Source of the DNA: Bacilli bacterium
Lineage (GTDB): Bacteria > Bacillota_I > Bacilli_A > RF39 > UBA660
Direction: 5' to 3'
Assembly: GCA_017528315.1 (NCBI GenBank)
Contig: JAFXOW010000046.1
Span: 1-35,588 of the forward strand
DNA length: 35,588 nt
Positions 16,839-25,283 of this stretch are shown piece by piece; the stretch's first letter is position 1, and each line of letters opens with the position of its first letter. Both the position numbers and the translations under genes were made by a program. The notes beneath the pieces are model-generated. The model did not search any database and was not told the origin of the DNA. It was given only the letters and a program-made list of their open reading frames with translations.

Positions 16839-17714
16839 ATGAAACTAAAAAAAATATTTTATTTATTATTAATAATATTTTTATTCAGTACTTATTTTAT
16901 CAGTTATAAAGTAAATCTTAATAATTTACCAAAAAAATATTTAGAAATATTAGAATATAAATATAATAGAAAATCATTAGATATAAAAATAGATTTTATG
17001 TCGATTGTTATAAAGAATTATAAAACTAAAAAAACTTTTTGGGAGCACAATAAAATGAAGTTAGAAAGCAATAATCAATCCATTCTTTATAAAGAAAGTG
17101 AACCAATTGTTTATATATATAATACTCATACAAATGAAGAATATAGTTATAAAAAAAATAATTTATACAATATAACTCCAACGGTTTTAACGGCATCATA
17201 TATTTTAGAAACGGAATTAAAAAAACTTGGAATTGAAAGTATTGTTGAAACCCGAAATGTAACCGATACTATAAATAAGAGGGGACTTTCTTATAATTCA
17301 AGCTATAAAGTAAGTAGAGAGTTTATGGAAGATTCTAAGCTTAAAAATTCCAGTTTAGTTTATTTTATTGATATTCATCGGGATAGTGTTGATGGAAATC
17401 TTACTACAACTAATATAAATAATATTTCATACGCTAAATTAATGTTTCTTTTAGGACTTGAAAATAAAGATTATAAAAAGAATAAGGAAGTTATTACTAC
17501 TTTAAATAATTATTTAGAAAGAAACTATCAAGGAATATCAAGAGGAATCTATGAAAAAAAGGGAAAGGGAGTTAACGGAGTATATAATCAAGATATGAAT
17601 TCGAATGTAATGTTAATCGAAGTAGGAGGAGTAGATAATACAATAGAAGAAGTTTCAAGTTCTATAAAAGTAGTTGCAAATATGTTATATGATTATATTA
17701 ACTCTAAAAATTGA
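16839..17714 (+). CDS. spoIIP: Stage II sporulation protein P (SpoIIP)-like peptidoglycan hydrolase
   Basis: SpoIIP is a membrane-anchored amidase/endopeptidase that, with SpoIID and SpoIIM, thins septal peptidoglycan to drive engulfment of the forespore. The 291 residues begin with one membrane helix (residues 4-24) followed by a short linker. The Amidase_3-like catalytic core has VYIYNTHTNEEY (His97), YNSSYKVSREF, FIDIHRDS (His180), RGIYEKK, YNQDMNSNVMLIEVGG (Glu261) and NTIEEVSSS. His97, His180 and Glu261 would be the zinc ligands and catalytic acid. It is shorter than B. subtilis SpoIIP (about 400) because the N-terminal linker is reduced. GGTG at 16830-16833 serves ATG 16839. A SpoIIM-like gene lies at the end of the window. 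Confidence 0.9.
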   Translation: MKLKKIFYLLLIIFLFSTYFISYKVNLNNLPKKYLEILEYKYNRKSLDIKIDFMSIVIKNYKTKKTFWEHNKMKLESNNQSILYKESEPIVYIYNTHTNEEYSYKKNNLYNITPTVLTASYILETELKKLGIESIVETRNVTDTINKRGLSYNSSYKVSREFMEDSKLKNSSLVYFIDIHRDSVDGNLTTTNINNISYAKLMFLLGLENKDYKKNKEVITTLNNYLERNYQGISRGIYEKKGKGVNGVYNQDMNSNVMLIEVGGVDNTIEEVSSSIKVVANMLYDYINSKN

Positions 17715-17734
17715 CAAAAATAGAGTTCAATAAC

Positions 17735-17743
17735 TGTTATAAT
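17735..17743 (+). promoter_or_regulatory. Extended -10 promoter of the small membrane protein
   Basis: TGTTATAAT at 17735-17743 is a consensus extended -10. TTGACA at 17711-17716 overlaps the spoIIP stop codon (TGA 17712-17714) but is 21 bases from the -10, longer than usual. Transcription would start near 17750, leaving a leader of only about 8 bases before ATG 17758. Confidence 0.55.
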
Positions 17744-17757
17744 TGGGATGTGATTAT

Positions 17758-18069
17758 ATGAAAAAGAAATTAAAGTTTATACCAATCATTTTAATAATTA
17801 TATTTTTAGCTTTATTTTATGCTTATCAAAATGGTTATTATGAAAAATATTCCAGAGATAAAATTAATTTAACGAATAAAAATATAGAACAATTTGAAAA
17901 AGATATATTAGATGGAAAAGATGTTTCTATAGAAGATTACTTAGAAGAAGAAAAAAGTTATGAAACTAAAACTGGAAGTATTTCTTTAAAAATATCCAGT
18001 AAATTAGAAAATACTATTAATAAAGGAATCAAATTAATATTTAAAAAAATATCAAAATTTGTTGAATAA
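17758..18069 (+). CDS. Small single-pass membrane protein, function unknown
   Basis: 103 residues from ATG 17758, preferred over the in-frame ATA/ATG-like position at 17743, which lies inside the promoter. The N terminus MKKKLKFIPIILIIIFLALF is a strong membrane anchor (residues 6-24). It leaves a roughly 75-residue outward or inward tail rich in Lys, Asp, Glu and Ile (KNIEQFEKDILDGKDVSIED). The end (ISSKLENTINKGIKLIFKKI) looks amphipathic. No enzyme motif is visible. It directly follows spoIIP but seems to have its own promoter. A partner role at the same membrane is possible but not shown. Confidence 0.7.
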   Translation: MKKKLKFIPIILIIIFLALFYAYQNGYYEKYSRDKINLTNKNIEQFEKDILDGKDVSIEDYLEEEKSYETKTGSISLKISSKLENTINKGIKLIFKKISKFVE

Positions 18070-18119
18070 AAAAGTAGATTTTTTATTTTTAATATGATAA
18101 AATAAATTTTGTTTAGAAA

Positions 18120-18304
18120 TAATCTATTAAATATTCGAAGTAGTATTAATTATTTTAAAGAGAGTTAAGGGTGGTGTGACTTAATACTTGTTAATATGAA
18201 AGGCTGCTTATTTAGGATTATCGGTATTATTTAATATCGTTATGAAAATTAAGACCAAATTAGGATGGTAACGCGAGGTAACTTGCTCCTAGTCAGGTCT
18301 TTTT
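18120..18304 (+). ncRNA. T-box leader (alanine) of the kinase-alaS-holA operon
   Basis: The core reads TTAGGATGGTAACGCGAGG (18260-18278), with TGGT to pair with a tRNA ACCA end. Stem I can be traced from TAAATA (18128-18133) pairing with TATTTA (18208-18213). It includes the AGTA motif (18139-18142), the AGAGAG and GGTGGTGTGA apical elements, and two adjacent GCT alanine codons (18203-18208) at the specifier position. The terminator pairs AAGACC (18251-18256) with GGTCTT (18297-18302) and TAGGA with TCCTA, ending in TTTTT. The alanine assignment agrees with alaS downstream. Transcription of the kinase, alaS and probably holA should rise when tRNA-Ala is uncharged. Confidence 0.9.
18251..18304 (+). 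terminator. T-box-controlled terminator before the kinase gene
   Basis: AAGACC (18251-18256)/GGTCTT (18297-18302) outer stem and TAGGA (18261-18265)/TCCTA (18287-18291) inner stem, followed by T5. The left arm carries the T-box core, so the two folds exclude each other. Confidence 0.7.
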
Positions 18305-18327
18305 ATTGTGAAATTTTGGAGGTATTT

Positions 18328-18873
18328 ATGGGAAAAATTATTGCAATTGTTGGAATGTGTGGAAGTGGTAAATCAGTTGCTTCTGATTATTTAGAAAGTA
18401 TTGGCTATAAAAAAGTCTATTTTGGTGGGGTTACCATGGAAAAATTAAAAGAAAGTAACATGGAAATTAATCCAGAAAATGAAAAATATATGCGTGAAAA
18501 ATTAAGAGATGAACTAGGAATGGCTGCTTATGCTAAAATATTATTACCTAGAATAATTGAATACTCAACTACAGATGATGTGGTACTTGATGGATTATAT
18601 TCATGGGATGAATACGTCGTTTTAAAAGAAAAATTAGGTGATAAATTAACAATGGTTGCTATTGTTACGGATAAATATTTAAGATATGATCGACTAACTA
18701 AAAGAGAAATTAGGCCTTTAACAAATGAAGAAGCTTTAAAAAGAGATATTGCTGAAATAGAAAATTTAGCTAAGGGCGGACCAATTTCCATAGCTGATTT
18801 TTATATTTTAAATAATTATGATAAAGAGACTTATATTAATAATTTAAAAAATATATTAGATAAAATTAATTAA
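18328..18873 (+). CDS. P-loop nucleotide kinase, dephospho-CoA kinase/UPF0200-like
   Basis: 181 residues from ATG 18328, fixed by GGAGG at 18318-18322; an upstream in-frame start at 18265 lies inside the T-box terminator. Walker A is GMCGSGKS (residues 9-16). It is followed by a short hydrophobic beta strand, an ENEKYMREKLRDELG helix, VVLDGLYSWDEY (Walker-B-like acid), DRLTKREIRP (a lid with arginines) and a final ISIADFYILNNYDKE. This order matches the archaeal UPF0200 kinases and, less closely, dephospho-CoA kinase. The substrate is not known. Its place behind an alanine T-box and 10 bases before alaS means it is made under tRNA-Ala control. A small-molecule kinase or a tRNA-linked role are both open. 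Confidence 0.75.
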   Translation: MGKIIAIVGMCGSGKSVASDYLESIGYKKVYFGGVTMEKLKESNMEINPENEKYMREKLRDELGMAAYAKILLPRIIEYSTTDDVVLDGLYSWDEYVVLKEKLGDKLTMVAIVTDKYLRYDRLTKREIRPLTNEEALKRDIAEIENLAKGGPISIADFYILNNYDKETYINNLKNILDKIN

Positions 18874-18883
18874 GGAGGAACTT

Positions 18884-21571
18884 ATGAAAAAATTAACAAG
18901 TTTAGAAATTAGAAAGATGTGGTTATCTTTCTTTGAATCAAAAGGTCATAAAATACTTCCAAGTGCTCCTTTAATACCAATGGATGATGATTCGCTTCTT
19001 TGGATTAATGCTGGTGTAACACCTTTAAAAAAATATTTTGATGGTTCAGTTGTTCCTGATAATAGAAGAATAACTAATATTCAAAAATGTATTCGTACTA
19101 ATGATATTGAAAATGTTGGAGTTACTCGTCGTCATCATACTTTCTTTGAAATGATGGGGAATTTCTCAGTTGGTGACTATTTTCGTAATGAAGCCTTAGA
19201 ATTTGCTTATGAACTTTTAACTAGTAAAGATTGGTTTAATATTCCAATTGAAAAGCTTTATTTTACAGTTTATCCGGATGACGTTGATACTATAAATAAA
19301 TGGATAAGTTTAGGAGTACCATCTAATCATATTGCTAAACTTTCTGATAATTTTTGGGAAATAGGTGAGGGACCATGTGGACCAGATACCGAAATATTTT
19401 TTGATCGTGGTTCCAAATATGACTATGATGGTAAAGCACTTGATCATTTCTTTAAAGGAGAAGATAATGAAAGATTTGTTGAAATTTGGAATAATGTTTT
19501 AAGCCAGTTTAATTCAAAAGAAGGAGTTGATAGAAAATTATATAAAGAACTTCCTTCAAAAAATATTGATACTGGAGCAGGACTTGAAAGATGGGCTTGT
19601 ATTTTTCAAGATGCTGATTCAAATTTTGATACCGATTTATTCTTACCAATTATAAAACAAATTGAGGAATTGACGGATACTTTATATGACGGTTCAATGC
19701 CTTATAAAGTAATTGCTGATCACATAAGAGCTTTAACATTTGCTCTTTCAGATGGAGCTGTTTTCGATAATGTTGGAAGAGGATATATATTAAGACGACT
19801 TCTTCGAAGAAGTGTAAGATATGGGCGTATTCTTGGGTTATACGAACCATTTATGTATAAATTAGTTGATTCAGTTGTAAATATCATGGAAAATGTTTAT
19901 CCATACTTAAAAGAAAAACACACTTTAGTAAAAAATATAATTAAAGATGAAGAAAAATTGTTTTTAAAAACACTTGATAAAGGTGAAAAGATTCTTTATC
20001 AAATGATGGATGAATCTCTTGATAATAAAATAAGTGGACGTGATGCTTTTAAATTGTATGATACTTATGGTTTTCCTTTTGAATTAACTTTAGAATATCT
20101 TGAAGAAAAAGGTTTTACAACTAGTAAGGCAGAATTTGATAAATGTATGGAACGTCAAAAAGAACAGTCTAAAAATAATCAAAAAAATATTGAATCTTTT
20201 AAAACACAAAATGAATTATTGCTTGGCTATAAAGATAAATCTGAGTTTATATATGAAGTATATGAACAAAAAGGCAAAGTTATTGCAATTATTAAAAACG
20301 ATAAATTTGCACTAGAATTAAAAAAAGAAGGTCTAATTGTTTTTGATAAAACTTGTTTTTATTCTGAATCAGGTGGTCAAGTAAGTGATACAGGAATGTT
20401 AATTGGAGATGATTTTAAAGCAAGAGTAATTGATGTTTTTAAGGGATCAAATGGACAAAATATTCATAAAGTAAAAGTTTTATCTGGAACAATTAAACTT
20501 CATGATAAAGTAAACGAGGTAGTAGATAAAGCTAGACGAAAAGGAATTGAAGCCAATCACTCAAGCGTTCATATTTTACAACTCGCTCTAAGAACTTTAA
20601 TTAATAAAGATATATATCAAGCCGGAAGTAAAGTTTGTGATGAGTACTTAAGATTTGATTTTAATTATCACGGAAAAATAACTGATGAACAATTAATTAA
20701 AGTCGAAGATTTTGTTAATTCTTATATTTCTAAAAATATTGAAAGAAAAACAAATATAAAAAATTATGAAGATATTGATAAGACTCAAGTAATGGCTTTA
20801 TTTGACTCAAAATATAAAGATAAAGTTCGAGTTGTTAATATTGGAGATTCTCATGAATTATGTGGTGGAACTCATGTTAAAAATACCAAAGATATTAAGA
20901 GATTTGCTATTGTTTCTTTTGAAAATAAAGGAAGTAATACTTACCGTATAACAGGTACAACTAATAATTTTATTGAAAATAGTTTACTACTTGTTGCTAA
21001 ACCATACAATGATAATATAGTAAAAAATATAATGAAAGCCTCTAATTTAATTCTTGAAGCTAAAAGAAATAATATTAAATTAAAATTTAAATCTAATTAT
21101 AATAATGAAATTAAACCAATGACTTACAAGGAAATAGTTGAACTTAAAGAATTAGATAAAAAAATATCAAGTGATGTTAAAGAATTAGAAAAAAATTATC
21201 ATAGATTAGTAAGTGAAAATAGTATTAATGATTTATCTAAATATGAAATTAAACTTGAAAAAAAGAATAATTTAAATTTATTAATTTTAAAGGTAATGAA
21301 CGAAGATAATTCTAGTTTAAAAAATATTTTAGATAGTTTAGCTAATAAATATGAGAATATATTTATGTTAATAGCCAATATTAATGATAATCAAGCAACT
21401 TATATTGGTCGTAGTAATTCAAAAGTTGATGCAGGTTCTATTATTAAAAAAATTGCTCTAGAAACTAATGGTAATGGAGGAGGATCATTAAAATTTGCTA
21501 TGGGAAGTGGTAAAGATATTAAAAATATAGATGCTATTTTAGAAAATATAAAGAAGGATATCGATGGATAA
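18884..21571 (+). CDS. alaS: Alanyl-tRNA synthetase
   Basis: Class II synthetase that charges tRNA-Ala and edits Ser/Gly errors. 895 residues, close to the usual 875. N-terminal catalytic domain: FFESKGHKILPSAPLIP, RHHTFFEMMGNFSVGDYF, and DTGAGLERWA. The editing domain has HxxxH as NHSSVHILQLALR (His559, His563) and Cys in ELCGGTHVKNT (Cys660), which complete its zinc site. The C-terminal DHHA1-type region ends GNGGGSLKFAMGSGKD. GGAGG lies before ATG 18884. Its last 8 bases overlap holA, suggesting translational coupling. Transcription is under the alanine T-box at 18120-18304. Confidence 0.97.
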   Translation: MKKLTSLEIRKMWLSFFESKGHKILPSAPLIPMDDDSLLWINAGVTPLKKYFDGSVVPDNRRITNIQKCIRTNDIENVGVTRRHHTFFEMMGNFSVGDYFRNEALEFAYELLTSKDWFNIPIEKLYFTVYPDDVDTINKWISLGVPSNHIAKLSDNFWEIGEGPCGPDTEIFFDRGSKYDYDGKALDHFFKGEDNERFVEIWNNVLSQFNSKEGVDRKLYKELPSKNIDTGAGLERWACIFQDADSNFDTDLFLPIIKQIEELTDTLYDGSMPYKVIADHIRALTFALSDGAVFDNVGRGYILRRLLRRSVRYGRILGLYEPFMYKLVDSVVNIMENVYPYLKEKHTLVKNIIKDEEKLFLKTLDKGEKILYQMMDESLDNKISGRDAFKLYDTYGFPFELTLEYLEEKGFTTSKAEFDKCMERQKEQSKNNQKNIESFKTQNELLLGYKDKSEFIYEVYEQKGKVIAIIKNDKFALELKKEGLIVFDKTCFYSESGGQVSDTGMLIGDDFKARVIDVFKGSNGQNIHKVKVLSGTIKLHDKVNEVVDKARRKGIEANHSSVHILQLALRTLINKDIYQAGSKVCDEYLRFDFNYHGKITDEQLIKVEDFVNSYISKNIERKTNIKNYEDIDKTQVMALFDSKYKDKVRVVNIGDSHELCGGTHVKNTKDIKRFAIVSFENKGSNTYRITGTTNNFIENSLLLVAKPYNDNIVKNIMKASNLILEAKRNNIKLKFKSNYNNEIKPMTYKEIVELKELDKKISSDVKELEKNYHRLVSENSINDLSKYEIKLEKKNNLNLLILKVMNEDNSSLKNILDSLANKYENIFMLIANINDNQATYIGRSNSKVDAGSIIKKIALETNGNGGGSLKFAMGSGKDIKNIDAILENIKKDIDG

Positions 21572-22478
21572 GTTATATTTAATTGAAGGAGAAAACAATA
21601 TACTAATTAATAAAGAAATAAAAAAAATTATTTCAAAGTTTAAAGATATTGATATAATTAAATGTAATTTAGAAGAAAGAACAATTGATGATATAATAGA
21701 GATTCTTGATACCTATGATATGTTTCAAAGGAAAAAGATTGTAATTGCTAGTAATCCTATATTTTATCTTAATGTAACCTCTGATTTTAATCTTGATAAA
21801 TTTTTAAAATATCTTAAAAATCCCAGTGATAATATATTAATAATAGTTGCTAATAAAATTAATAATCGTTTAAAAGTTAGTAAAGATACTTTAAAATATT
21901 TTAATTACATTAAAGTAAATGATTTAAATATAGATTCTTTTATTAAAGAAAATTTAGAAGGATTTAAAATGGATAATCTAACTATCAATTATTTTATTAC
22001 AAGAATTGGTAAAGATTATAATGATTTATTAAATGAATTAAATAAATTAAAGGCTTTTAAAATTAAAGAAAAACAAATTACTAAAAGTGATATTGATTTA
22101 ATTTGCCGGAAAAATTTTGATAATACTATTTTTGATTTAATTGATGCTATTATAAAGAAAGATAAGATTAAATTAATTGATTTATATAATTATTTTACTC
22201 AAAATGGTACCGATGTATTTCAGATTTTAGTATTACTTGCCAATCAAATAAGGCTTATTTATAATGTTAAAACTTTAAGTAATTTAACTGATTCTAAAAT
22301 TGCTGAAATATTAGAAGTAAAAGAATATCCGATAAAATTAGCTCGTGGTAAAGGAATAAATTATAAATCTCAAGAATTATTAAAAATATTATATAATTTA
22401 GGACAAATTGATGAAGATATTAAAAGTGGTAAACAACTTCCTAACATATCTTTAATATCCTATATTTTAGAAATTTAA
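21564..22478 (+). CDS. holA: DNA polymerase III delta subunit
   Basis: The delta subunit opens the beta sliding clamp within the clamp-loader complex. 304 residues, slightly shorter than the usual 330-345. It begins MDKLYLIEGENNILINKEI (AAA+-like fold without a P-loop), with TYDMFQRKKIVIAS and NILIIVANKINNRLK. It continues through DYNDLLNELNKLKAF, DLICRKNFDNTIFDLIDAI and QILVLLANQIRLIYNVK, and ends in the clamp-loader collar. The ATG is inside the end of alaS (8-base overlap), so it is probably co-transcribed with alaS. A hairpin terminator follows at 22489-22527. Confidence 0.9.
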   Translation: MDKLYLIEGENNILINKEIKKIISKFKDIDIIKCNLEERTIDDIIEILDTYDMFQRKKIVIASNPIFYLNVTSDFNLDKFLKYLKNPSDNILIIVANKINNRLKVSKDTLKYFNYIKVNDLNIDSFIKENLEGFKMDNLTINYFITRIGKDYNDLLNELNKLKAFKIKEKQITKSDIDLICRKNFDNTIFDLIDAIIKKDKIKLIDLYNYFTQNGTDVFQILVLLANQIRLIYNVKTLSNLTDSKIAEILEVKEYPIKLARGKGINYKSQELLKILYNLGQIDEDIKSGKQLPNISLISYILEI

Positions 22479-22488
22479 ATAAAAAATT

Positions 22489-22527
22489 AATAAATGTTTA
22501 CTAAAAATAGTAGACATTTATTTTTTT
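22489..22527 (+). terminator. Terminator of the kinase-alaS-holA operon
   Basis: TAAATGTTTACTA (22491-22503) pairs with TAGTAGACATTTA (22508-22520), with one G-U pair, around AAAA. Seven T follow (22521-22527). Confidence 0.88.
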
Positions 22528-22546
22528 AAAAATTAATTAAAATAAA

Positions 22547-22575
22547 TTGAAAATAAAAAATATTTATGATAATAT
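22547..22575 (+). promoter_or_regulatory. Possible upp promoter
   Basis: TTGAAA (22547-22552) with TAATAT (22570-22575) at 17 bases. The -10 is weak, and the AT-rich context allows others nearby. AAGGAGG precedes ATG 22597. Confidence 0.35.
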
Positions 22576-22596
22576 AAAATTGTTTCAAGGAGGATT

Positions 22597-23223
22597 ATGA
22601 AAGAAATAATTTTAAATCATCCATTGATTGAACACAAAATATCTATTTTAAGAAGAAAGGATACTAGTACCAAAGAATTTAGGGAATTAATTTCAGAACT
22701 TGCTATGTTTTTATGTTATGAAGCTTTGAAGGATGCAAAGTTAGAAAATATTGATGTAGAAACTCCAATTGCTAAAACTAAAGGATACTTTCTAAATGAA
22801 GATAACTATGCATTTGTTCCAATTCTAAGAGCAGGTATGGGAATGGTTGATGGAGTTCTTCAAGTAATGCCTAATGCTAAAATTGGTCATATTGGATTAT
22901 ATCGAAATGAAGAAACACTTGAACCAGTTGAATATTATTGTAAGTTACCTAAAAATATTGAAAACAAAACAGTAATAATTCTTGATCCAATGCTTGCAAC
23001 TGGAGGTTCAGGATCAGAAGCAATTACAATGATTAAAAAACGTGGAGTTAAGAAGATTAAATTCCTATCTATTATTGCAGCGCCTGAAGGTCTTAAGAAA
23101 ATAGAAGAGGATCACCCTGATGTTGAAATTTATTCAGCCTATAAAGATTTACATCTAAATGATATAGGTTACATTGTACCTGGTCTTGGAGATGCTGGAG
23201 ATAGAATCTTTGGAACAAAGTAA
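22597..23223 (+). CDS. upp: Uracil phosphoribosyltransferase
   Basis: Joins uracil and PRPP to give UMP in pyrimidine salvage; cytoplasmic. 208 residues, the usual length. It has [18 protein letters not shown] and [20 protein letters not shown], and the PRPP-binding loop in [13 protein letters not shown] (from residue 130). [12 protein letters not shown] and the uracil-binding end [17 protein letters not shown] follow. AAGGAGG lies 7 bases before ATG 22597. mscL follows after 12 bases with its own GAAAGGAG site, so the two are probably one transcript ending at the mscL terminator. Its uracil may come from the phosphorylase at 5867-7096. Confidence 0.96.
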   Translation: MKEIILNHPLIEHKISILRRKDTSTKEFRELISELAMFLCYEALKDAKLENIDVETPIAKTKGYFLNEDNYAFVPILRAGMGMVDGVLQVMPNAKIGHIGLYRNEETLEPVEYYCKLPKNIENKTVIILDPMLATGGSGSEAITMIKKRGVKKIKFLSIIAAPEGLKKIEEDHPDVEIYSAYKDLHLNDIGYIVPGLGDAGDRIFGTK

Positions 23224-23235
23224 GAAAGGAGAAAT

Positions 23236-23631
23236 ATGAAAAAGTTTTTTGAAGAATTTAAAACATTTATTTCTAAAGGTAATGTAATTGACTTAGCTGT
23301 TGCAGTTGTAATTGGAAATGCTTTTAATGCTATTGTTTCAAGTTTAGTTAATGATATTATCATGCCACTTGTTGGATTAATTATAGGTGGAATTGATTTT
23401 TCTGATATTAAATTAACTTTAGGAGAAGCAAGTATTATGTTTGGAAAATTTATTCAAAATGTAGTAGATTTTCTAATTGTTGCTCTTACAATTTTTGTTG
23501 TAGTTAAAGCATTTAATAAGTTACAAGAAAAAACTAAGAAAAAAGAAGATAAAAAAGAAGAAGCACCTAAAAAAGCTGATGATGTCATCTTACTTGAAGA
23601 AATTCGTGACTTGTTAAAAAAACAAAAATAA
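23236..23631 (+). CDS. mscL: Large-conductance mechanosensitive channel
   Basis: MscL opens under membrane stretch to release solutes in osmotic downshock. 131 residues, typical. It has the N-terminal amphipathic helix ([15 protein letters not shown]), then [19 protein letters not shown] as TM1 with the conserved pore-lining Gly/Ala pattern, [12 protein letters not shown], the periplasmic-type loop, and TM2 ([18 protein letters not shown]). A charged Lys/Glu linker and the C-terminal helix ([15 protein letters not shown]) close the protein. AAAGGAG precedes ATG 23236. The terminator stem begins at the last base of the stop codon. Confidence 0.96.
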   Translation: MKKFFEEFKTFISKGNVIDLAVAVVIGNAFNAIVSSLVNDIIMPLVGLIIGGIDFSDIKLTLGEASIMFGKFIQNVVDFLIVALTIFVVVKAFNKLQEKTKKKEDKKEEAPKKADDVILLEEIRDLLKKQK

Positions 23632-23658
23632 AAATTGGTAAAATTTACCAATTTTTTT
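23631..23658 (+). terminator. upp-mscL terminator
   Basis: AAAATTGGT (23631-23639) pairs with ACCAATTTT (23647-23655) around a 7-base loop, with a T7 run (23652-23658). For the minus-strand small gene ending at 23667, the A-rich left arm gives a T run as well, so it may serve both directions. Confidence 0.85.
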
Positions 23659-23666
23659 ATTTAATT

Positions 23667-23753
23667 TTAAAGATAAATCAGACTACAAATAAACGATATT
23701 ACCATTATCAATAAAATAGCAATTGTTATAATTTTAACGGTTTTCTTTTTCAT
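23667..23753 (-). CDS. 28-residue hydrophobic membrane peptide
   Basis: A minus-strand frame from ATG (23753) to TAA (23667) gives MKKKTVKIITIAILLIMVISF followed by ICSLIYL: a lysine-rich start and one membrane helix. GAGGTGG lies just upstream of the ATG, and a consensus-like promoter (TTGCAT, 17 bases, TATAAT) precedes it, so it is probably a real gene. The layout resembles the tiny DUF4044-type membrane proteins of Firmicutes, but that family call is tentative. It is convergent with mscL and divergent from the flippase operon. Function unknown. Confidence 0.65.
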   Translation of the reverse strand: MKKKTVKIITIAILLIMVISFICSLIYL

Positions 23754-23772
23754 AGGCCACCTCACTATATTC

Positions 23773-23801
23773 ATTATACTAAAAAAATATTTAAAATGCA
23801 A
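23773..23801 (-). promoter_or_regulatory. Promoter of the 28-residue peptide gene
   Basis: Minus strand: TTGCAT (23801-23796), 17-base spacer, TATAAT (23778-23773). The start codon is about 20 bases further on. Confidence 0.65.
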
Positions 23802-23843
23802 ATAATACTTTACATAAATTAAAAGTATTTTTTTAGTAATTAA

Positions 23844-23872
23844 TTTACTTAATAATACACACGTGATATAAT
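23844..23872 (+). promoter_or_regulatory. Promoter of the flippase-GT2-ATPase operon
   Basis: TTTACT (23844-23849), 17 bases, TATAAT (23867-23872), with TG at 23864-23865 making an extended -10 (TGATATAAT). GAGAGTGAT precedes ATG 23891. Confidence 0.7.
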
Positions 23873-23890
23873 ATCTTTGAGAGTGATAAA

Positions 23891-25282
23891 ATGAATCAAA
23901 AAAAAGAATTAATTAAAAATACCATAATTATATCAATTGGGAAATTTTCAACTCAGTTAGTTTCATTCTTACTACTTCCACTATATACTAGTATGCTTAC
24001 AACAAGTGAATATGGTAAATATGATTTTTTAAATACAATTTCAATCTTTCTAATTCCATGTGTAACCTTATTAATGGAAGAGGGAATGTTTAGATTTTTA
24101 ATAGATGCTAAAACTGATAAACAAAAAGGAGAAGTGTTTTCAGCAACATTTGTTTTTTCTATCTTAAGTTTTTTAATTTGGTCATTACTAATATTATTAG
24201 TTGGAAAAACATTAAATTATCCATTTACAATTTATTTAATTTTCTATATCTTAGCAAGTATCCTATCAGCATTAGCTGGATCAACAGCTCGAGGACTTTC
24301 TAAATTTAAGTTATATTCTTTATTTAGTTTTTTATCAAGTCTTGCAACAATTCTTTTAAATATTTTATTTATTGTTGGACTTCATATGGGACTTCCTAGT
24401 TTATTTATATCTTATATTATTGGAAATAGTTTAGTTTCTATTTGGCTTCTTTTAAAAATAAAAGTATTTAAATATGTTAAAATTAAAAATATTAATAAAA
24501 AAGTTACCATGAATATGATTAAATACTCTTTTCCATTAGTACCTAATAGTATATCATGGAATGCTATTGGATTAACCGATAGACTTTTGATTGTAAATTT
24601 TTTAGGTGATGCTAAAAATGGAATTTATTCGGTAGGACTTCGTTTTCCAACTATTATTAATACTTGCTATAGTTATTTTAACTTATCATGGAAAGAATCA
24701 GCTTCTAAAATGGTAAATAATAAAGATAAAAATGAATTTTATAATAGTGTTTATGTTAATCTTAATAGATTTTTAATATGTGTTTCTATATTGATTATTG
24801 CTGGACTTCCTTTTATTTTTAATATACTTGTAAAAAATGATTATCGTGAGGCTTATTTATATATACCTTTAATGATATTATCTGTCTATTTTTCAAATAT
24901 GTCAAACTTTTGTAGTGGAATATTTTCTGCTTATAAAGATACTAAAATACTTGCTAAGACAACGATTGTTGCAACCATAATAAATTTTGTAGTTGGCTTT
25001 ATTTTAATTAAAAAAATTGGATTATATGCATCAATTCTTGCAACTATGACAGCATATATAGTAATTTATTTTTATAGAAATTATAAATTAAAAAAATATA
25101 TTGTATTAAAACATGATAATTATCTTTTATATCATACAATAGTTTTAATAGTTGTAAGTTTATGTTATTATTTAAAAAATCTATCGCTATGTATAATTGG
25201 ATTACTAATAGCTTTAATATATTCTTACTTTGTTAATCAAGAATTAATAAAGCCAATTATTAATAAATTAAAGAGGAAATAA
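23891..25282 (+). CDS. Polysaccharide/lipid-linked oligosaccharide flippase (Wzx/PST-type, MOP superfamily)
   Basis: 463 residues with about 12-14 membrane helices. It starts with a short basic segment (MNQKKELIKNT) and then a GKFSTQLVSFLLLPLYTSML helix with the family's TSxEYGxYDxL stretch (TTSEYGKYDF). Later segments include KYSFPLVPNSISWNAIG and DRLLIVNFLGDAKNGIYSVG, typical of Wzx/RfbX-like exporters. Relatives carry undecaprenyl-linked sugar units across the membrane. It is the first gene of a tight operon: the GT2 gene starts 1 base after its stop. Pairing a flippase with a membrane glycosyltransferase suggests export of a cell-surface glycan; the substrate is not known. Confidence 0.85.
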   Translation: MNQKKELIKNTIIISIGKFSTQLVSFLLLPLYTSMLTTSEYGKYDFLNTISIFLIPCVTLLMEEGMFRFLIDAKTDKQKGEVFSATFVFSILSFLIWSLLILLVGKTLNYPFTIYLIFYILASILSALAGSTARGLSKFKLYSLFSFLSSLATILLNILFIVGLHMGLPSLFISYIIGNSLVSIWLLLKIKVFKYVKIKNINKKVTMNMIKYSFPLVPNSISWNAIGLTDRLLIVNFLGDAKNGIYSVGLRFPTIINTCYSYFNLSWKESASKMVNNKDKNEFYNSVYVNLNRFLICVSILIIAGLPFIFNILVKNDYREAYLYIPLMILSVYFSNMSNFCSGIFSAYKDTKILAKTTIVATIINFVVGFILIKKIGLYASILATMTAYIVIYFYRNYKLKKYIVLKHDNYLLYHTIVLIVVSLCYYLKNLSLCIIGLLIALIYSYFVNQELIKPIINKLKRK

Positions 25283-25283
25283 T

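Noticed and set aside
17711..17716. TTGACA as -35 of the small membrane protein
   Set aside because: Spacer of 21 bases is too long to call; the extended -10 alone is kept.
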